Below, piece by piece: positions 24,428 through 34,628 of a stretch of 45,746 nucleotides of DNA. Origin of the DNA: Dethiosulfatibacter sp. (GTDB lineage: Bacteria > Bacillota_A > Clostridia > Tissierellales > Dethiosulfatibacteraceae); the NCBI GenBank assembly GCA_019084435.1, contig JAHRFV010000295.1, forward strand, positions 1 through 45,746, given 5' to 3'. The notes under the pieces are model-generated. The model was not told where the DNA came from, did not search any database, and was given only the letters and a program-made list of their open reading frames with translations. The position numbers were made by a program, and so were the translations under genes. The first letter of the stretch is position 1, and every line of letters begins with the position of its first letter.

Positions 24428-25672
24428 ATGGATTATGGTTTTGCTATTGACACAATATGGGTTTTAGTTGCAACAGCTTTAGTTTTCTTTATGCAAGCGG
24501 GTTTTGCTATGGTAGAGACAGGGTTTACCAGAGCCAAAAATGCAGGAAACATCATTATGAAAAATCTGATGGATTTCTCAGTTGGCTCCTTGGTATACTG
24601 GTTTGTCGGTTTTGGGATCATGTTCGGAAGTGATATAGGTGGTTTAATCGGCACAATAGATATTATGTCAACTGGATCGTATGAATATCTTGGATTAACA
24701 GTACCAGTATCCGTTTTTTTAATATTCCAAACCGTTTTCTGTGCCACAGCAGCCACCATTGTATCAGGAGCTATGGCCGAAAGAACAAAGTTTAAATCTT
24801 ATTTGATCTACAGTTTTTTTATCTGTCTGATAATCTATCCAATCGCAGGCCATTGGATCTGGGGTGGTGGATGGTTGTCCAAACTGGGATTTCACGATTT
24901 TGCAGGTTCTACTGCTGTTCACTCCATTGGCGGATGGGCAGCCCTGGTAGGTGCCTATATTTTAGGACCTCGTTTAGGCAAATATGACAAGAACGGAAAG
25001 CCTAACGCTATACCCGGGCATAGTCTGACACTTGGAGCGCTGGGAGTCTTCATACTTTGGTTTGGATGGTTCGGATTCAATCCAGGATCAACATTGTCAG
25101 GGATGGCAAGTCATGATATGGGTCATATATTTATGACCACCAATCTGTCAGCAGCCTCCGGAGCTCTTTTCACAATGCTGTTGACTTGGTATCGATATGG
25201 TAAACCTGATGTTAGCATGACTCTGAATGGGGCTCTTGGCGGATTAGTCGCAGTTACTGCAGGATGTGATATTGTCAGTTTTGGTGGAGCAGCTTTAATA
25301 GGTATTTTCGCTAGTGTAGTAGTTTTGTTTGGCATTGAGTTTATTGACAAGAAACTAAAAATTGATGATCCCGTTGGTGCTATAGGTGTTCATGGATTAT
25401 GTGGGGCTTTTGGAACTTTTAGTGTTGGGCTATTAGCTACTGATGGCGGTCTGCTATATGGCGGAGGTGCTTCCCTCTTGATGATTCAATCATTAGGTGT
25501 ACTGGCAGTCGCAGCCTGGACATTGTCAACCACTTTTATTCTATTCAAGGCGATAGACTTGACAATTGGTCTGAGAGTTTCTGAGGATGAAGAGACCTCC
25601 GGACTGGATATTGAAGAACACGGTATTGAGAGCTATGCTGACTTCGCTCCAAGAGTGCTCTATATCAAATAA
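24428..25672 (+). CDS. amt: Ammonium transporter, Amt family
   Basis: A 414-residue membrane channel for ammonium with about eleven transmembrane helices. Motifs include FFMQAGFAMVETGFTRAKN, ATAATIVSGAMAERTKF, WGGGWLSKLGFHDFAGS, the pore histidine region STAVHSIGGWAALVGAY, FGWFGFNPGS and the second pore histidine in GVHGLCGAFGTFSVG. The ATG at 24428 follows AGAGGTGG at the right distance, while the GTG at 24419 lies within that site. The PII gene follows by 11 bases. PII proteins block Amt channels when nitrogen is plentiful, so the pair works as one unit. Confidence 0.96.
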   Translation: MDYGFAIDTIWVLVATALVFFMQAGFAMVETGFTRAKNAGNIIMKNLMDFSVGSLVYWFVGFGIMFGSDIGGLIGTIDIMSTGSYEYLGLTVPVSVFLIFQTVFCATAATIVSGAMAERTKFKSYLIYSFFICLIIYPIAGHWIWGGGWLSKLGFHDFAGSTAVHSIGGWAALVGAYILGPRLGKYDKNGKPNAIPGHSLTLGALGVFILWFGWFGFNPGSTLSGMASHDMGHIFMTTNLSAASGALFTMLLTWYRYGKPDVSMTLNGALGGLVAVTAGCDIVSFGGAALIGIFASVVVLFGIEFIDKKLKIDDPVGAIGVHGLCGAFGTFSVGLLATDGGLLYGGGASLLMIQSLGVLAVAAWTLSTTFILFKAIDLTIGLRVSEDEETSGLDIEEHGIESYADFAPRVLYIK

Positions 25673-25683
25673 GGAGGATCAAA

Positions 25684-26037
25684 ATGTCTGAAATCTATAC
25701 AAAGATTGAAATAATTACAAGACCAAGCAAACTTGAAGAGTTAAAGGACGCTTTAGTGGAGATTGGCGTTGAGGGAATGACTGTTTCAAATGTGCTCGGT
25801 TCCGGTAAACAAAAGGGCCACACCACAAAATACAGAGGTGCAGATTACACAGCTTTGCTGCTTCCAAAAATTAAAGTTGAGGTTGTTGTATGCAAAACGC
25901 CTGTGCAACTAGTGGTAGATACAGCTCAAGCTATTTGTAGAACCGGAGAGATTGGAGATGGAAAAATATTCATTTACCGGATTGAAAATATTTATCGTAT
26001 CAGAACAGGCGAGTCCGGACATGAAGCAATCAATTAA
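25684..26037 (+). CDS. glnB: PII nitrogen regulatory protein (GlnB/GlnK family)
   Basis: A 117-residue trimeric signalling protein that binds ATP/ADP and 2-oxoglutarate and gates the Amt channel. The T-loop GKQKGHTTKYRGADYTALLLP keeps the tyrosine (Y55) aligned with the uridylylation site of enteric PII. The B-loop TGEIGDGKIF and the C-terminal RIRTGESGHEAI are intact. It could be called glnK by its link to amt. A GGAGG site precedes the ATG. Whether Y55 is modified is unknown, since no GlnD gene is in the window. Confidence 0.95.
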   Translation: MSEIYTKIEIITRPSKLEELKDALVEIGVEGMTVSNVLGSGKQKGHTTKYRGADYTALLLPKIKVEVVVCKTPVQLVVDTAQAICRTGEIGDGKIFIYRIENIYRIRTGESGHEAIN

Positions 26038-26038
26038 A

Positions 26039-26065
26039 AAAGGATGGCCATTCCGGCCATCCTTT
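26039..26065. terminator. Bidirectional terminator between glnB and groEL
   Basis: AAAGGATGGCC (26039-26049) and GGCCATCCTTT (26055-26065) form a perfect 11-base-pair stem around a five-base loop. A-run on the left and T-run on the right allow use from both convergent genes. Confidence 0.85.
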
Positions 26066-26081
26066 CTAGTTACAATTCAAA

Positions 26082-27722
<1,641 letters not shown>

Positions 27723-27735
27723 CTACACCTCTCTC

Positions 27736-28032
<297 letters not shown>

Positions 28033-28053
28033 TTATCTTCTCTTCTAATTTTG

Positions 28054-28080
28054 TTAGCACTCACCTTCAATGAGTGCTAA
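28054..28080. promoter_or_regulatory. CIRCE operator (HrcA binding site)
   Basis: A perfect TTAGCACTC-N9-GAGTGCTAA inverted repeat between promoter and groES. HrcA binds it to repress groESL in the absence of heat stress. No hrcA gene lies in the window. Confidence 0.98.
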
Positions 28081-28094
28081 CATCAACTGTCACT

Positions 28095-28123
28095 ATGATA
28101 CTTCAATAGCTTGAAAGTTTCAA
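28095..28123 (-). promoter_or_regulatory. Sigma-A promoter of groES-groEL
   Basis: Minus strand TTGAAA (28123-28118), a 17-base spacer, then TATCAT (28100-28095). The transcript start falls about 8 bases before the CIRCE element. Confidence 0.8.
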
Positions 28124-28223
28124 ACATTGATATACTCTAAATATTGTCATTTTAAGCGACAATTATACTATTATCTCATCTATTCTATGTATTACGCTAT
28201 ATTTCTCTAGATTTCTTTTATTT

Positions 28224-29108
28224 TCATATTTTTTTACTTTCAAAACCTATATTGTTTTCTTTTGCATAATAAAACAGATACTGTTGCGCAAAGCCTGAAT
28301 ACTCGCCAAATTTTTGTTCTGCAATCCTCTTGATATCATTATTGTTTCCAGAAATAGAAAAGAACTCACGCATGATTCTCTGTACCCAGATATCTACAGG
28401 AAATGATTCATATTGTTTCATTGAAAACAACATGACACAATGGGATACTTTCTCTCCTACGCCATCAAGCTTTTTAAGCTCATTTGATGCATCCTCGTAC
28501 GTCAGATGCTTAAGACGATACAGCCAATCCCGATTTGCATCAATATACTTTGCTGCTCTTTGAATAAACTTGTCTCTATACCCTACCTTGCACTCTCTTA
28601 ATTCACTTAATTCTAGTTTGGCAATCACAGAACTATCAGGAAAAGAAAAATATTCTTTACCTCTATAATTAGTAATATGGTCACCGTATCTATATGAAAT
28701 ATCTTCAACTATCTTCTTAATCTGAAGAATGCTTTTATTGGCAGATATAATAAAAGAAACAAGGCACTCCCACTCGTCCTGTTTCAGTATCCGTAATCCT
28801 TTACCATAATCGACTACTGGATGCATCCTGCTTTCTATGGACAGTATTCGCCTAATTTCAGAATAATCTCTACCCATATCGAAATACTCGAACCATATTT
28901 TTTCAAAATCGTCTCTATTGGTGTTGCTGATAATAAGTTGATCATGATTCAATGCAACATTGATGACTCTGTTGTGAGCCACACCTGTATAACTTCCATC
29001 TGGTTGCTTTTCCCATCTAAAACACTGCCCACACTCAAAAACATGCTTCGGTATGAAGTCAAATATTCCATTTATAATCACTCGATCATCACAATAATTT
29101 ATTTCCAT
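28224..29108 (-). CDS. ogg: OGG1-type 8-oxoguanine DNA glycosylase/AP lyase
   Basis: A 294-residue base-excision repair enzyme. The N-terminal OGG_N domain has FECGQCFRWEKQPDGSYTGVA. The helix-hairpin-helix core has WECLVSFIISANKSI and LKKLDGVGEKVSHCVMLFS, with the catalytic lysine in GVGEK. The catalytic aspartate is in SFPVDIWVQRIM. It removes 8-oxoguanine and cuts the abasic site. GGAGAAA precedes the ATG. It stands alone between groES and rex. Its close relative AlkA lacks the lysine seen here. Confidence 0.9.
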   Translation of the reverse strand: MEINYCDDRVIINGIFDFIPKHVFECGQCFRWEKQPDGSYTGVAHNRVINVALNHDQLIISNTNRDDFEKIWFEYFDMGRDYSEIRRILSIESRMHPVVDYGKGLRILKQDEWECLVSFIISANKSILQIKKIVEDISYRYGDHITNYRGKEYFSFPDSSVIAKLELSELRECKVGYRDKFIQRAAKYIDANRDWLYRLKHLTYEDASNELKKLDGVGEKVSHCVMLFSMKQYESFPVDIWVQRIMREFFSISGNNNDIKRIAEQKFGEYSGFAQQYLFYYAKENNIGFESKKI

Positions 29109-29222
29109 TTTTTCTCCGTCAAATCAAAATAAACTAATACTCTCACTCCATTACCTTTGATCAAAATACAAAAGCAAAGGAACAAAAACATTAGTTCATT
29201 TTTATAGTACTTTTGATGCTGC

Positions 29223-29864
29223 CTATTTGTTCTCTTTTTTATTCTTGTAATAGTACGCCAGTGTATAAAGACTTTCATTCATATGAACATTCTCAATAGC
29301 TACATTATCACCGACTTTAATATCTGTAGGGGCAAAGTTCCAAATTGCTTGGATACCGTTAGCTATCAATGTATTAGCAACATTCTGGCTAACTTCCTTG
29401 GGTGTGCATATTACCCCAATATCCACATGTACTTCTTTTAGATAATCTGGCAGGTCATCTATATCTTTTATTTCTAGATCCCTGATTTTCAAACCCATTA
29501 GTTTTGGATTCTTGTCAAACAAAGCCTTTACTTCGAAGCCTTCTTCATAAAATCCGGCGTAGTTGGCGACTGCTTGTCCGATATTACCGGCACCGACTAT
29601 TATGACCTGGTAGTTGTTGTTTATGCCCAGTATCTTGCCGATCTCATCTCTTAAGTTCTTTGCATCATAGCCGTATCCCTGTTGTCCAAATCCGCCAAAG
29701 TTATTTAGGTCCTGTCTGATTTGCGATGCTGTAAAACCGGTTAGTTTACTTAGTTCATTTGAAGATACCCTATTAATTCCATTTTTCAGCAGGTCACCTA
29801 AATATCGATAGTATTTTGGTAATCTTCTAATGACAGCATCTGATATTTTTCCATTTTTTGTCAT
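29223..29864 (-). CDS. rex: Redox-sensing transcriptional repressor Rex
   Basis: A 213-residue dimeric repressor that reads the NADH/NAD+ ratio and controls fermentation genes. The winged-helix domain has AVIRRLPKYYRYLGDLL and SSNELSKLTGFTASQIRQDL. The glycine-rich NFGGFGQQGYGYD follows. The Rossmann domain has IVGAGNIGQAVANY. The C-terminal swap helix has ENVHMNESLYTLAYYYKNK. The start at 29864 is supported by GGAGGTG 7-8 bases before the ATG; the upstream start at 29918 would add 18 atypical residues. Confidence 0.96.
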   Translation of the reverse strand: MTKNGKISDAVIRRLPKYYRYLGDLLKNGINRVSSNELSKLTGFTASQIRQDLNNFGGFGQQGYGYDAKNLRDEIGKILGINNNYQVIIVGAGNIGQAVANYAGFYEEGFEVKALFDKNPKLMGLKIRDLEIKDIDDLPDYLKEVHVDIGVICTPKEVSQNVANTLIANGIQAIWNFAPTDIKVGDNVAIENVHMNESLYTLAYYYKNKKENK

Positions 29865-29881
29865 GTTGTACACCTCCATCC

Positions 29882-29899
29882 TAAGTAATATTTTAACAA
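29882..29899. promoter_or_regulatory. Possible Rex operator in the rex leader
   Basis: Minus strand TTGTTAAAATATTACTTA matches one half of the Rex palindrome TTGTTAA-N4-TTAACAA fully and the other half only in part. It lies between the rex promoter and its start codon, where autoregulation would be expected. Confidence 0.3.
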
Positions 29900-29929
29900 T
29901 TGTATGCGATTTATTCAATACAATTAATC

Positions 29930-29938
29930 ATTATATCA
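29930..29938 (-). promoter_or_regulatory. Extended -10 promoter of rex
   Basis: Minus strand TGATATAAT, a consensus -10 with an upstream TG. A weak TGGAAA lies 16 bases further up. Confidence 0.55.
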
Positions 29939-29981
29939 CATATTTTATTAGTTTCCAGTGATTATTTCATGTTTTTTTCAC

Positions 29982-30010
29982 TTTACAATGACCTCTTCAC
30001 TTAATATACT
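29982..30010 (+). promoter_or_regulatory. Sigma-A promoter of the ABC-F/isomerase operon
   Basis: TTTACA (29982-29987), a 17-base spacer, then TATACT (30005-30010), about 17 bases before the ATG of the ABC-F gene. The leader is very short, so no attenuator of the antibiotic-resistance type is present. Confidence 0.75.
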
Positions 30011-30026
30011 GTACTAAGGTGATTAT

Positions 30027-31952
30027 ATGATAGATATATCTTGTAGTATGCTCAGTAAGTCTTTTGGTGCAGATACAATACTGGATGAGATAAGTTTTAC
30101 CATAAATGAATATGAAAAGGTCGCTTTAATCGGCTTAAACGGTTCAGGAAAAACAACACTGCTGAATATTTTGACTTCACAGTTGGAATATGACAGTGGC
30201 AGCTTTTATTTGAACAATAGCAAGAGAGTCGGATACTTAAAACAATCAGACAATATCAAAAGTAATAAAACCATTTATGATACCGCTGAAGAAGTTTTTT
30301 CGGGTGTTCTGTCTTTAGAGCAAGAAATTAGGGAGCTTGAATCTAAAATGGCTTTGTATGCGACACAGCCAGATAGGCTTGAAGCTTTGTTAGAAGAGTA
30401 TTCTATAAAGAATGAGCTTTTCGAAAAGCTTGAAGGCTATAGTTACAAAAGCAGAATAAAAGGTGTTTTATTTGGTCTGGGTTTCAGCGAGGACGAATTT
30501 TCGTTGGAAATAAGTCAGTTGAGCGGTGGTCAAAAAAGTAGGGTGATGCTGGCTAAGCTTCTCTTATCCTCCCCCGATATCCTTATGCTAGATGAGCCCA
30601 CCAACCATTTGGATATCAGTTCTATAGAGTGGATAGAGAAGTTTATTAAAGATTTCAAGGGAACAGTCCTGTTGATTTCCCATGACAGATACTTTTTAGA
30701 TAAGGTAATCAATAAAACACTTTTTTTGAGTGATAAAAAAATAAAAGTTTATGATGGTAATTATTCGTACTTCATCCGCCGGTGGACAGAAGAAATTGAA
30801 CTAAACAAGAAAAAATTTGTATTACAGGAAAAGGAGATCCAAAGACAAAAAGAGATTATTGCTAAATTTTTAGCCAATGGACGCGATAAAAAGGTACGCC
30901 AGGCAAAAAGCAGAGAAAAGATGCTCCAAAACATAACACTTTTGGATAATCCCGATGCAGATACCATAAAAATATCACTGAAATTTAATCCTGCTATTCA
31001 AAGTGGTAATGATGTTTTAAGAATCTCCGGTTTGTCTAAATCATATGAGAGCAAAGGAATATTTCAAAACGTAAGTCTGAGCATGTTTAAAAATGACAAA
31101 GTTGGACTTGTGGGACCGAATGGCATTGGGAAATCAACACTTCTAAAAATCATAGCAGGAAATATCAAGGCTGATGGTGGTGAATTGATTTTCGGACACA
31201 ATGTCAATATAGGTTATTTTGACCAGGAACTATCTGATTTAACTATGGATAATTCAGTCCTTGATGAAATCTGGGATGAATATCCAAGGCTTAAAGTCCA
31301 TGAGGTAAGAGGTTATCTTGCAAAATTCATGTTCTATAGTGAGGATTTATTTAAAAGCATAAGCGACTTAAGCGGTGGTGAAAAGAATCGGGTATCCTTA
31401 TTGAAACTTATGTTGTCAAAAACAAATTTTCTTTTGATGGACGAGCCAACAAATCACCTGGACATTGACTCTAAAAACATTCTCGAAAAAGCTATCAACG
31501 ACTACACTGGCACAGTTTTAATCATATCACATGACCGCTATTTTCTTAATAGTACTGTTAACAAAATACTAGAAATGACAAATACTGGTGTCACTGAGTA
31601 TCTTGGAAACTATGATTACTACGTGGAGAAAAAAAATAGCCTGTTGGTAGATGATGATAATGATGATGTCATAACAAAAACTGAACTGAAAAATCTGACA
31701 AGAAAAGATAGAACCAACACCAGGCAAAGACAAATGGCAAGAAAAAAGCTTGAAGAGTTGGAAATGAGCATCTACAATACAGAAACCAGCATCGAGGAGC
31801 TTGAAAACAAACTATGCACACCACAAGTATACAACGACCACATTCTGGCAACGGAAACAAGTCTCAATCTTGATAAGCTAAAAAAAGAACTTGAAAAGCT
31901 TTATCAAAGCTGGGAAACACTACATGAATCACAGGAGGCAAGAAATGAGTAA
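30027..31952 (+). CDS. ABC-F family ATPase (ribosome-associated)
   Basis: A 641-residue soluble protein with two ABC domains in one chain and no membrane part. The first ABC domain has Walker A GLNGSGKTT, signature LSGGQKSRVMLAKLL and Walker B LMLDEPTNHLD with SHDRYFLD. The second has GPNGIGKST, LSGGEKNRVSLLKLML and LLMDEPTNHLD. The linker between them (about 240-310) is basic and helical. The C-terminus (about 560-641) is a charged coiled coil, as in Uup/YdiF. ABC-F proteins act at the ribosomal E site. The short linker and short leader favour a housekeeping YdiF/Uup type over a resistance factor. It overlaps the next gene by 8 bases. Confidence 0.92.
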   Translation: MIDISCSMLSKSFGADTILDEISFTINEYEKVALIGLNGSGKTTLLNILTSQLEYDSGSFYLNNSKRVGYLKQSDNIKSNKTIYDTAEEVFSGVLSLEQEIRELESKMALYATQPDRLEALLEEYSIKNELFEKLEGYSYKSRIKGVLFGLGFSEDEFSLEISQLSGGQKSRVMLAKLLLSSPDILMLDEPTNHLDISSIEWIEKFIKDFKGTVLLISHDRYFLDKVINKTLFLSDKKIKVYDGNYSYFIRRWTEEIELNKKKFVLQEKEIQRQKEIIAKFLANGRDKKVRQAKSREKMLQNITLLDNPDADTIKISLKFNPAIQSGNDVLRISGLSKSYESKGIFQNVSLSMFKNDKVGLVGPNGIGKSTLLKIIAGNIKADGGELIFGHNVNIGYFDQELSDLTMDNSVLDEIWDEYPRLKVHEVRGYLAKFMFYSEDLFKSISDLSGGEKNRVSLLKLMLSKTNFLLMDEPTNHLDIDSKNILEKAINDYTGTVLIISHDRYFLNSTVNKILEMTNTGVTEYLGNYDYYVEKKNSLLVDDDNDDVITKTELKNLTRKDRTNTRQRQMARKKLEELEMSIYNTETSIEELENKLCTPQVYNDHILATETSLNLDKLKKELEKLYQSWETLHESQEARNE

Positions 31953-32697
31953 TGTAATTATTGAGAAAACGCGAAATATTGGCTTTATAACACTCAACAG
32001 AGTTGATAGACATAATTCACTTGTTCCGGATTTTTTGAATGAGATTATTAAAGCGGTAAACAGCATGTCTAAAGATGACTCAATATCAGTCATCATAATG
32101 AAAGCCAACGGCAAAACCTTCTCTACAGGTGGAGATGTATCAGCTTTTTATGATCATATTGATGACATCGAAGACTACTCAAAATCTGTAGTCGGTTCTT
32201 TAAATAGGCTTATAATGACTATGATTGATTGTGAAAAGCCTATTGTGACAGCAGTTCATGGTTTGGTGACTGGTGGCTCTATAGGATTGGTGCTAGCATC
32301 GGATATTGTTGTTTTATCAACTAAAGCGACCTTTACACCTTATTATGCAACAGTTGGTTATAGCCCCGACGGTGGTTGGACGGCACTTCTTAAGGAAATA
32401 ATCGGTCAGAAAAGAGTTTCTCATCTCCTGATGACTGACTCGACTATCACAGCTGAACAAGCTCTGGATTGGGGCATGGCTTCCTATGTCGTTACCCATG
32501 ATGACTTATATCGCAAATCAGAAGAAATAGCAGACAGAATATCGTCCTTGAAAAAGGGATCAATTGCAAATGCCAAAAAACTGCTTTGGGATAGAGAATC
32601 CATCCTCTTAAATCTTGAAAATGAATTTGTCAAATTCTTAGAGCAAATAACTAGCTCAGAGGGTAAACAAGGTATGAAGGCGTTTCTTAAAAAATAG
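31945..32697 (+). CDS. Enoyl-CoA hydratase/isomerase family protein
   Basis: A 250-residue crotonase-fold enzyme. The CoA-binding start is TLNRVDRHNSLVPDFLNEI. Oxyanion-hole segments are FSTGGDVSAF (about 60-69) and VHGLVTGGSIGLVLASD (about 104-120). The two catalytic glutamates of true enoyl-CoA hydratase are not seen. At the second position there is D142 in GYSPDGGW, the arrangement of PaaG-type and delta-3,delta-2-enoyl-CoA isomerases. Isomerase activity is therefore more likely; the substrate is unknown. The ATG at 31945 has AGGAGG before it and overlaps the ABC-F stop, so the two are translationally coupled. No other fatty-acid gene is nearby. Confidence 0.87.
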   Translation: MSNVIIEKTRNIGFITLNRVDRHNSLVPDFLNEIIKAVNSMSKDDSISVIIMKANGKTFSTGGDVSAFYDHIDDIEDYSKSVVGSLNRLIMTMIDCEKPIVTAVHGLVTGGSIGLVLASDIVVLSTKATFTPYYATVGYSPDGGWTALLKEIIGQKRVSHLLMTDSTITAEQALDWGMASYVVTHDDLYRKSEEIADRISSLKKGSIANAKKLLWDRESILLNLENEFVKFLEQITSSEGKQGMKAFLKK

Positions 32698-32710
32698 CAT
32701 TTTACGCCAT

Positions 32711-32741
32711 TAAAAAACAACCACATAAGCGGTTGTTTTTT
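32711..32741. terminator. Bidirectional terminator between isomerase gene and rnpB
   Basis: A6CAACC (32712-32722) pairs with GGTTGT6 (32731-32741) around an eight-base loop. It ends the plus-strand operon and also forms the 3' end of the RNase P RNA on the minus strand. Confidence 0.85.
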
Positions 32742-32742
32742 A

Positions 32743-33067
32743 ATGAGCAAGTCTATAAGCCGAGTTCTGTTATCGATAGCTATCTATCTAGGCCTTTTGT
32801 TACCAAAAGGCTCATGCAACCTACCACGGGATACAGCGAGCAGCTGCCTTCACATCCCTGCTTGGTCTTGCTTCGAATGGGGTTTACACAGCCGGCCAGT
32901 CACCTGACCGCTGGTGAGCTCTTACCTCACCTTTTCATCCTTACCTTTTCAGGCGGTAATTTTCTGTTGCACTTTCCTTAAGGTCACCCTCACTGGCCAT
33001 TAACCAGCATTCTGCTCTGCGAAGCTCGGACTTTCCTCATGTTTCCATGCAGCTATCCGACTTGCTC
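32743..33067 (-). ncRNA. rnpB: RNase P RNA (rnpB)
   Basis: The catalytic RNA of RNase P, which removes 5' leaders from tRNA precursors. On the minus strand the 5' conserved block GAGGAAAGTCCGAGCTTC, the AGGGTGACCTTAAGGAAAGTG and ACAGAAAATTACCGCC blocks, and the 3' block ACAGAACTCGGCTTATAGAC are all present. The outer P1 strands GAGCAAGTC and GACTTGCTC pair. The span is about 325 bases, at the short end for this RNA. It looks closer to type A than to the Bacillus type B. It has its own strong promoter and a terminator. Confidence 0.96.
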
Positions 33068-33072
33068 ATTGA

Positions 33073-33101
33073 ATTATAATACAAATCTTCATACTTTACA
33101 A
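33073..33101 (-). promoter_or_regulatory. Sigma-A promoter of rnpB
   Basis: Minus strand TTGTAA (33101-33096), a 17-base spacer, then a perfect TATAAT (33078-33073), placed right before the RNase P RNA 5' end and just after the nif3 stop codon. Confidence 0.88.
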
Positions 33102-33120
33102 TTGTTTTATCCGGCGCTGT

Positions 33121-33909
33121 TTATCTAATGGTCGCCTCAAATTCATTGATATGGTAAGGTATAAGGTCAACCTCACTGTATCTATCGTTTACAAGGTCAC
33201 TGATATGGTCTACGAAGACTTTTTCAAGTCCGTAGTGGGTTGGGTCCATCAATATTATGCCCCCCTCATATGCTGCTTGTGCGTCGTGATGCGTTATATC
33301 ACCTGTAATATAAATATCTGCCTTGACATTGATGGCCTCTGATATGAATTCAGCCCCTGCTCCCCCACAAAAAGCCACACTTTTTATTCTTTGTTTCATA
33401 TTTTCATTGTAAAGAGTTACATGACCCAATTGAAAATTATCTTTAATTCTATCGATAAATACATTCAGCTCAACTTCTTCTGCTAAGTCTCCTATCGCAC
33501 CGAAACCGACTTCTTTAGAGCTCTCAGTTTTTGCTAAATTCCTAAGATTAAGCAATCCCAGCTTAGAACCTATAGCCTGATTCATCCCATGGATTGATAA
33601 GTCATAATTGGTGTGCATAGCAATGGAGCTGATGTCATTAATAATCATCTTTTTTATCAGATCACCCTTGTAGGAATTCATGTAAACATATTTCAATGGT
33701 GAAAAAATGAACGGGTGATGTGTGATAATCAAATCAGCTTCGGTCTCAATCGCCTTATCCAATAATTTATCAGTAAGATCAACACCAATAACGATTCGAT
33801 TGATTGTTTTTTGATCATCTGCGATTTGCATACCTGAGTTATCCCAATCTTCAGACATATCAAATGGAAACATCTGATTTAAATAGTCCATCAAATCATA
33901 TAATTTCAT
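33121..33909 (-). CDS. Nif3-like dinuclear metal-centre protein (YqfO family)
   Basis: A 262-residue protein of the NIF3 family, sometimes annotated as GTP cyclohydrolase I type 2; its true role is unsettled. Metal-binding motifs are ITHHPFIFSPLK (H64, H65), AMHTNYDLSIHG (D103) and, near the C-terminus, ITHHDAQAAYEGG and DPTHYGLE. The start MDYLNQMFPFDMSEDWDNSGMQI-like region is typical. It overlaps trmK by 14 bases, the common Firmicutes pairing, and ends the dnaG-rpoD operon. Confidence 0.92.
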   Translation of the reverse strand: MKLYDLMDYLNQMFPFDMSEDWDNSGMQIADDQKTINRIVIGVDLTDKLLDKAIETEADLIITHHPFIFSPLKYVYMNSYKGDLIKKMIINDISSIAMHTNYDLSIHGMNQAIGSKLGLLNLRNLAKTESSKEVGFGAIGDLAEEVELNVFIDRIKDNFQLGHVTLYNENMKQRIKSVAFCGGAGAEFISEAINVKADIYITGDITHHDAQAAYEGGIILMDPTHYGLEKVFVDHISDLVNDRYSEVDLIPYHINEFEATIR

Positions 33910-34588
33910 TCTTATTCATTAGCTCCTTTAATTGATTATTCTTAAGTTTAAGCATTTTCATTTTATCCATTTCGACTTTTGATAATTCCAAATTTCTAAT
34001 AATATCGTCATTAATCCTTATTTTATTCTCAATGAATGATCTAAGCAATGAATGTTTTTTCATAAATAGTGCTTTACCGACCTCAAGATAAATCTCATTA
34101 TCAATAGCTTGAGCCTTGTTACATCTCTTGGCTTTAATGACTTCATAGAAATGAAATTCCTCTTTTGCCAGCTCTTCATCAATCAACTCAAAACCATTAT
34201 CCAACAGGTAATGTCTCAACTTGTCTGAAGCATGCATTGGTTGAAGGACTAATGTATGGTGAGGGTCAAATTCGTTCTTTTTTTGATCAATAATTTCACG
34301 AATCAGCAAACCGCCCATCCCAGCAATGATGATTGTATCCACTTCCTTCAAATCAATTGGTTGAAGGCCATCGCCTAACCTTATGTCTATCCTGTCAGAT
34401 AAGGATTTGGACTTAATGTATCTCTTAGCTATCTTGTAGGGTCCATCATTTAAGTCTGTCGCAATGACCCTATTACAGATTCCCTTATTTATCAATAACT
34501 CAGGTACATAGGCATGATCTGTACCAATGTCTGCCGCGACATTACATTGATCGATTAATTTTATGATCGCATCTATCCTGTTCCCCAT
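33896..34588 (-). CDS. trmK: tRNA (adenine(22)-N1)-methyltransferase TrmK
   Basis: A 230-residue AdoMet-dependent enzyme that methylates A22 in the D-arm of some tRNAs. The AdoMet-binding start is CNVAADIGTDHAYVPELLI, then VIATDLNDGPYKIAKRYI and RLGDGLQPI. IIAGMGGLLIREII and LVLQPMHASDKLRHYLLDNG follow, all typical of the TrmK (COG2384) family. The C-terminus is a basic coiled coil. GGAGAAAAT precedes the ATG. It sits 40 bases after rpoD, with nif3 behind it. Confidence 0.93.
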   Translation of the reverse strand: MGNRIDAIIKLIDQCNVAADIGTDHAYVPELLINKGICNRVIATDLNDGPYKIAKRYIKSKSLSDRIDIRLGDGLQPIDLKEVDTIIIAGMGGLLIREIIDQKKNEFDPHHTLVLQPMHASDKLRHYLLDNGFELIDEELAKEEFHFYEVIKAKRCNKAQAIDNEIYLEVGKALFMKKHSLLRSFIENKIRINDDIIRNLELSKVEMDKMKMLKLKNNQLKELMNKNEII

Positions 34589-34628
34589 ATTTTCTCCGTA
34601 TAAGAAGTAAAGACCCGTTAAAGGATCT

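Noticed and set aside
32733..32981. 82-residue plus-strand frame
   Set aside because: It lies entirely on the antisense of the RNase P RNA.
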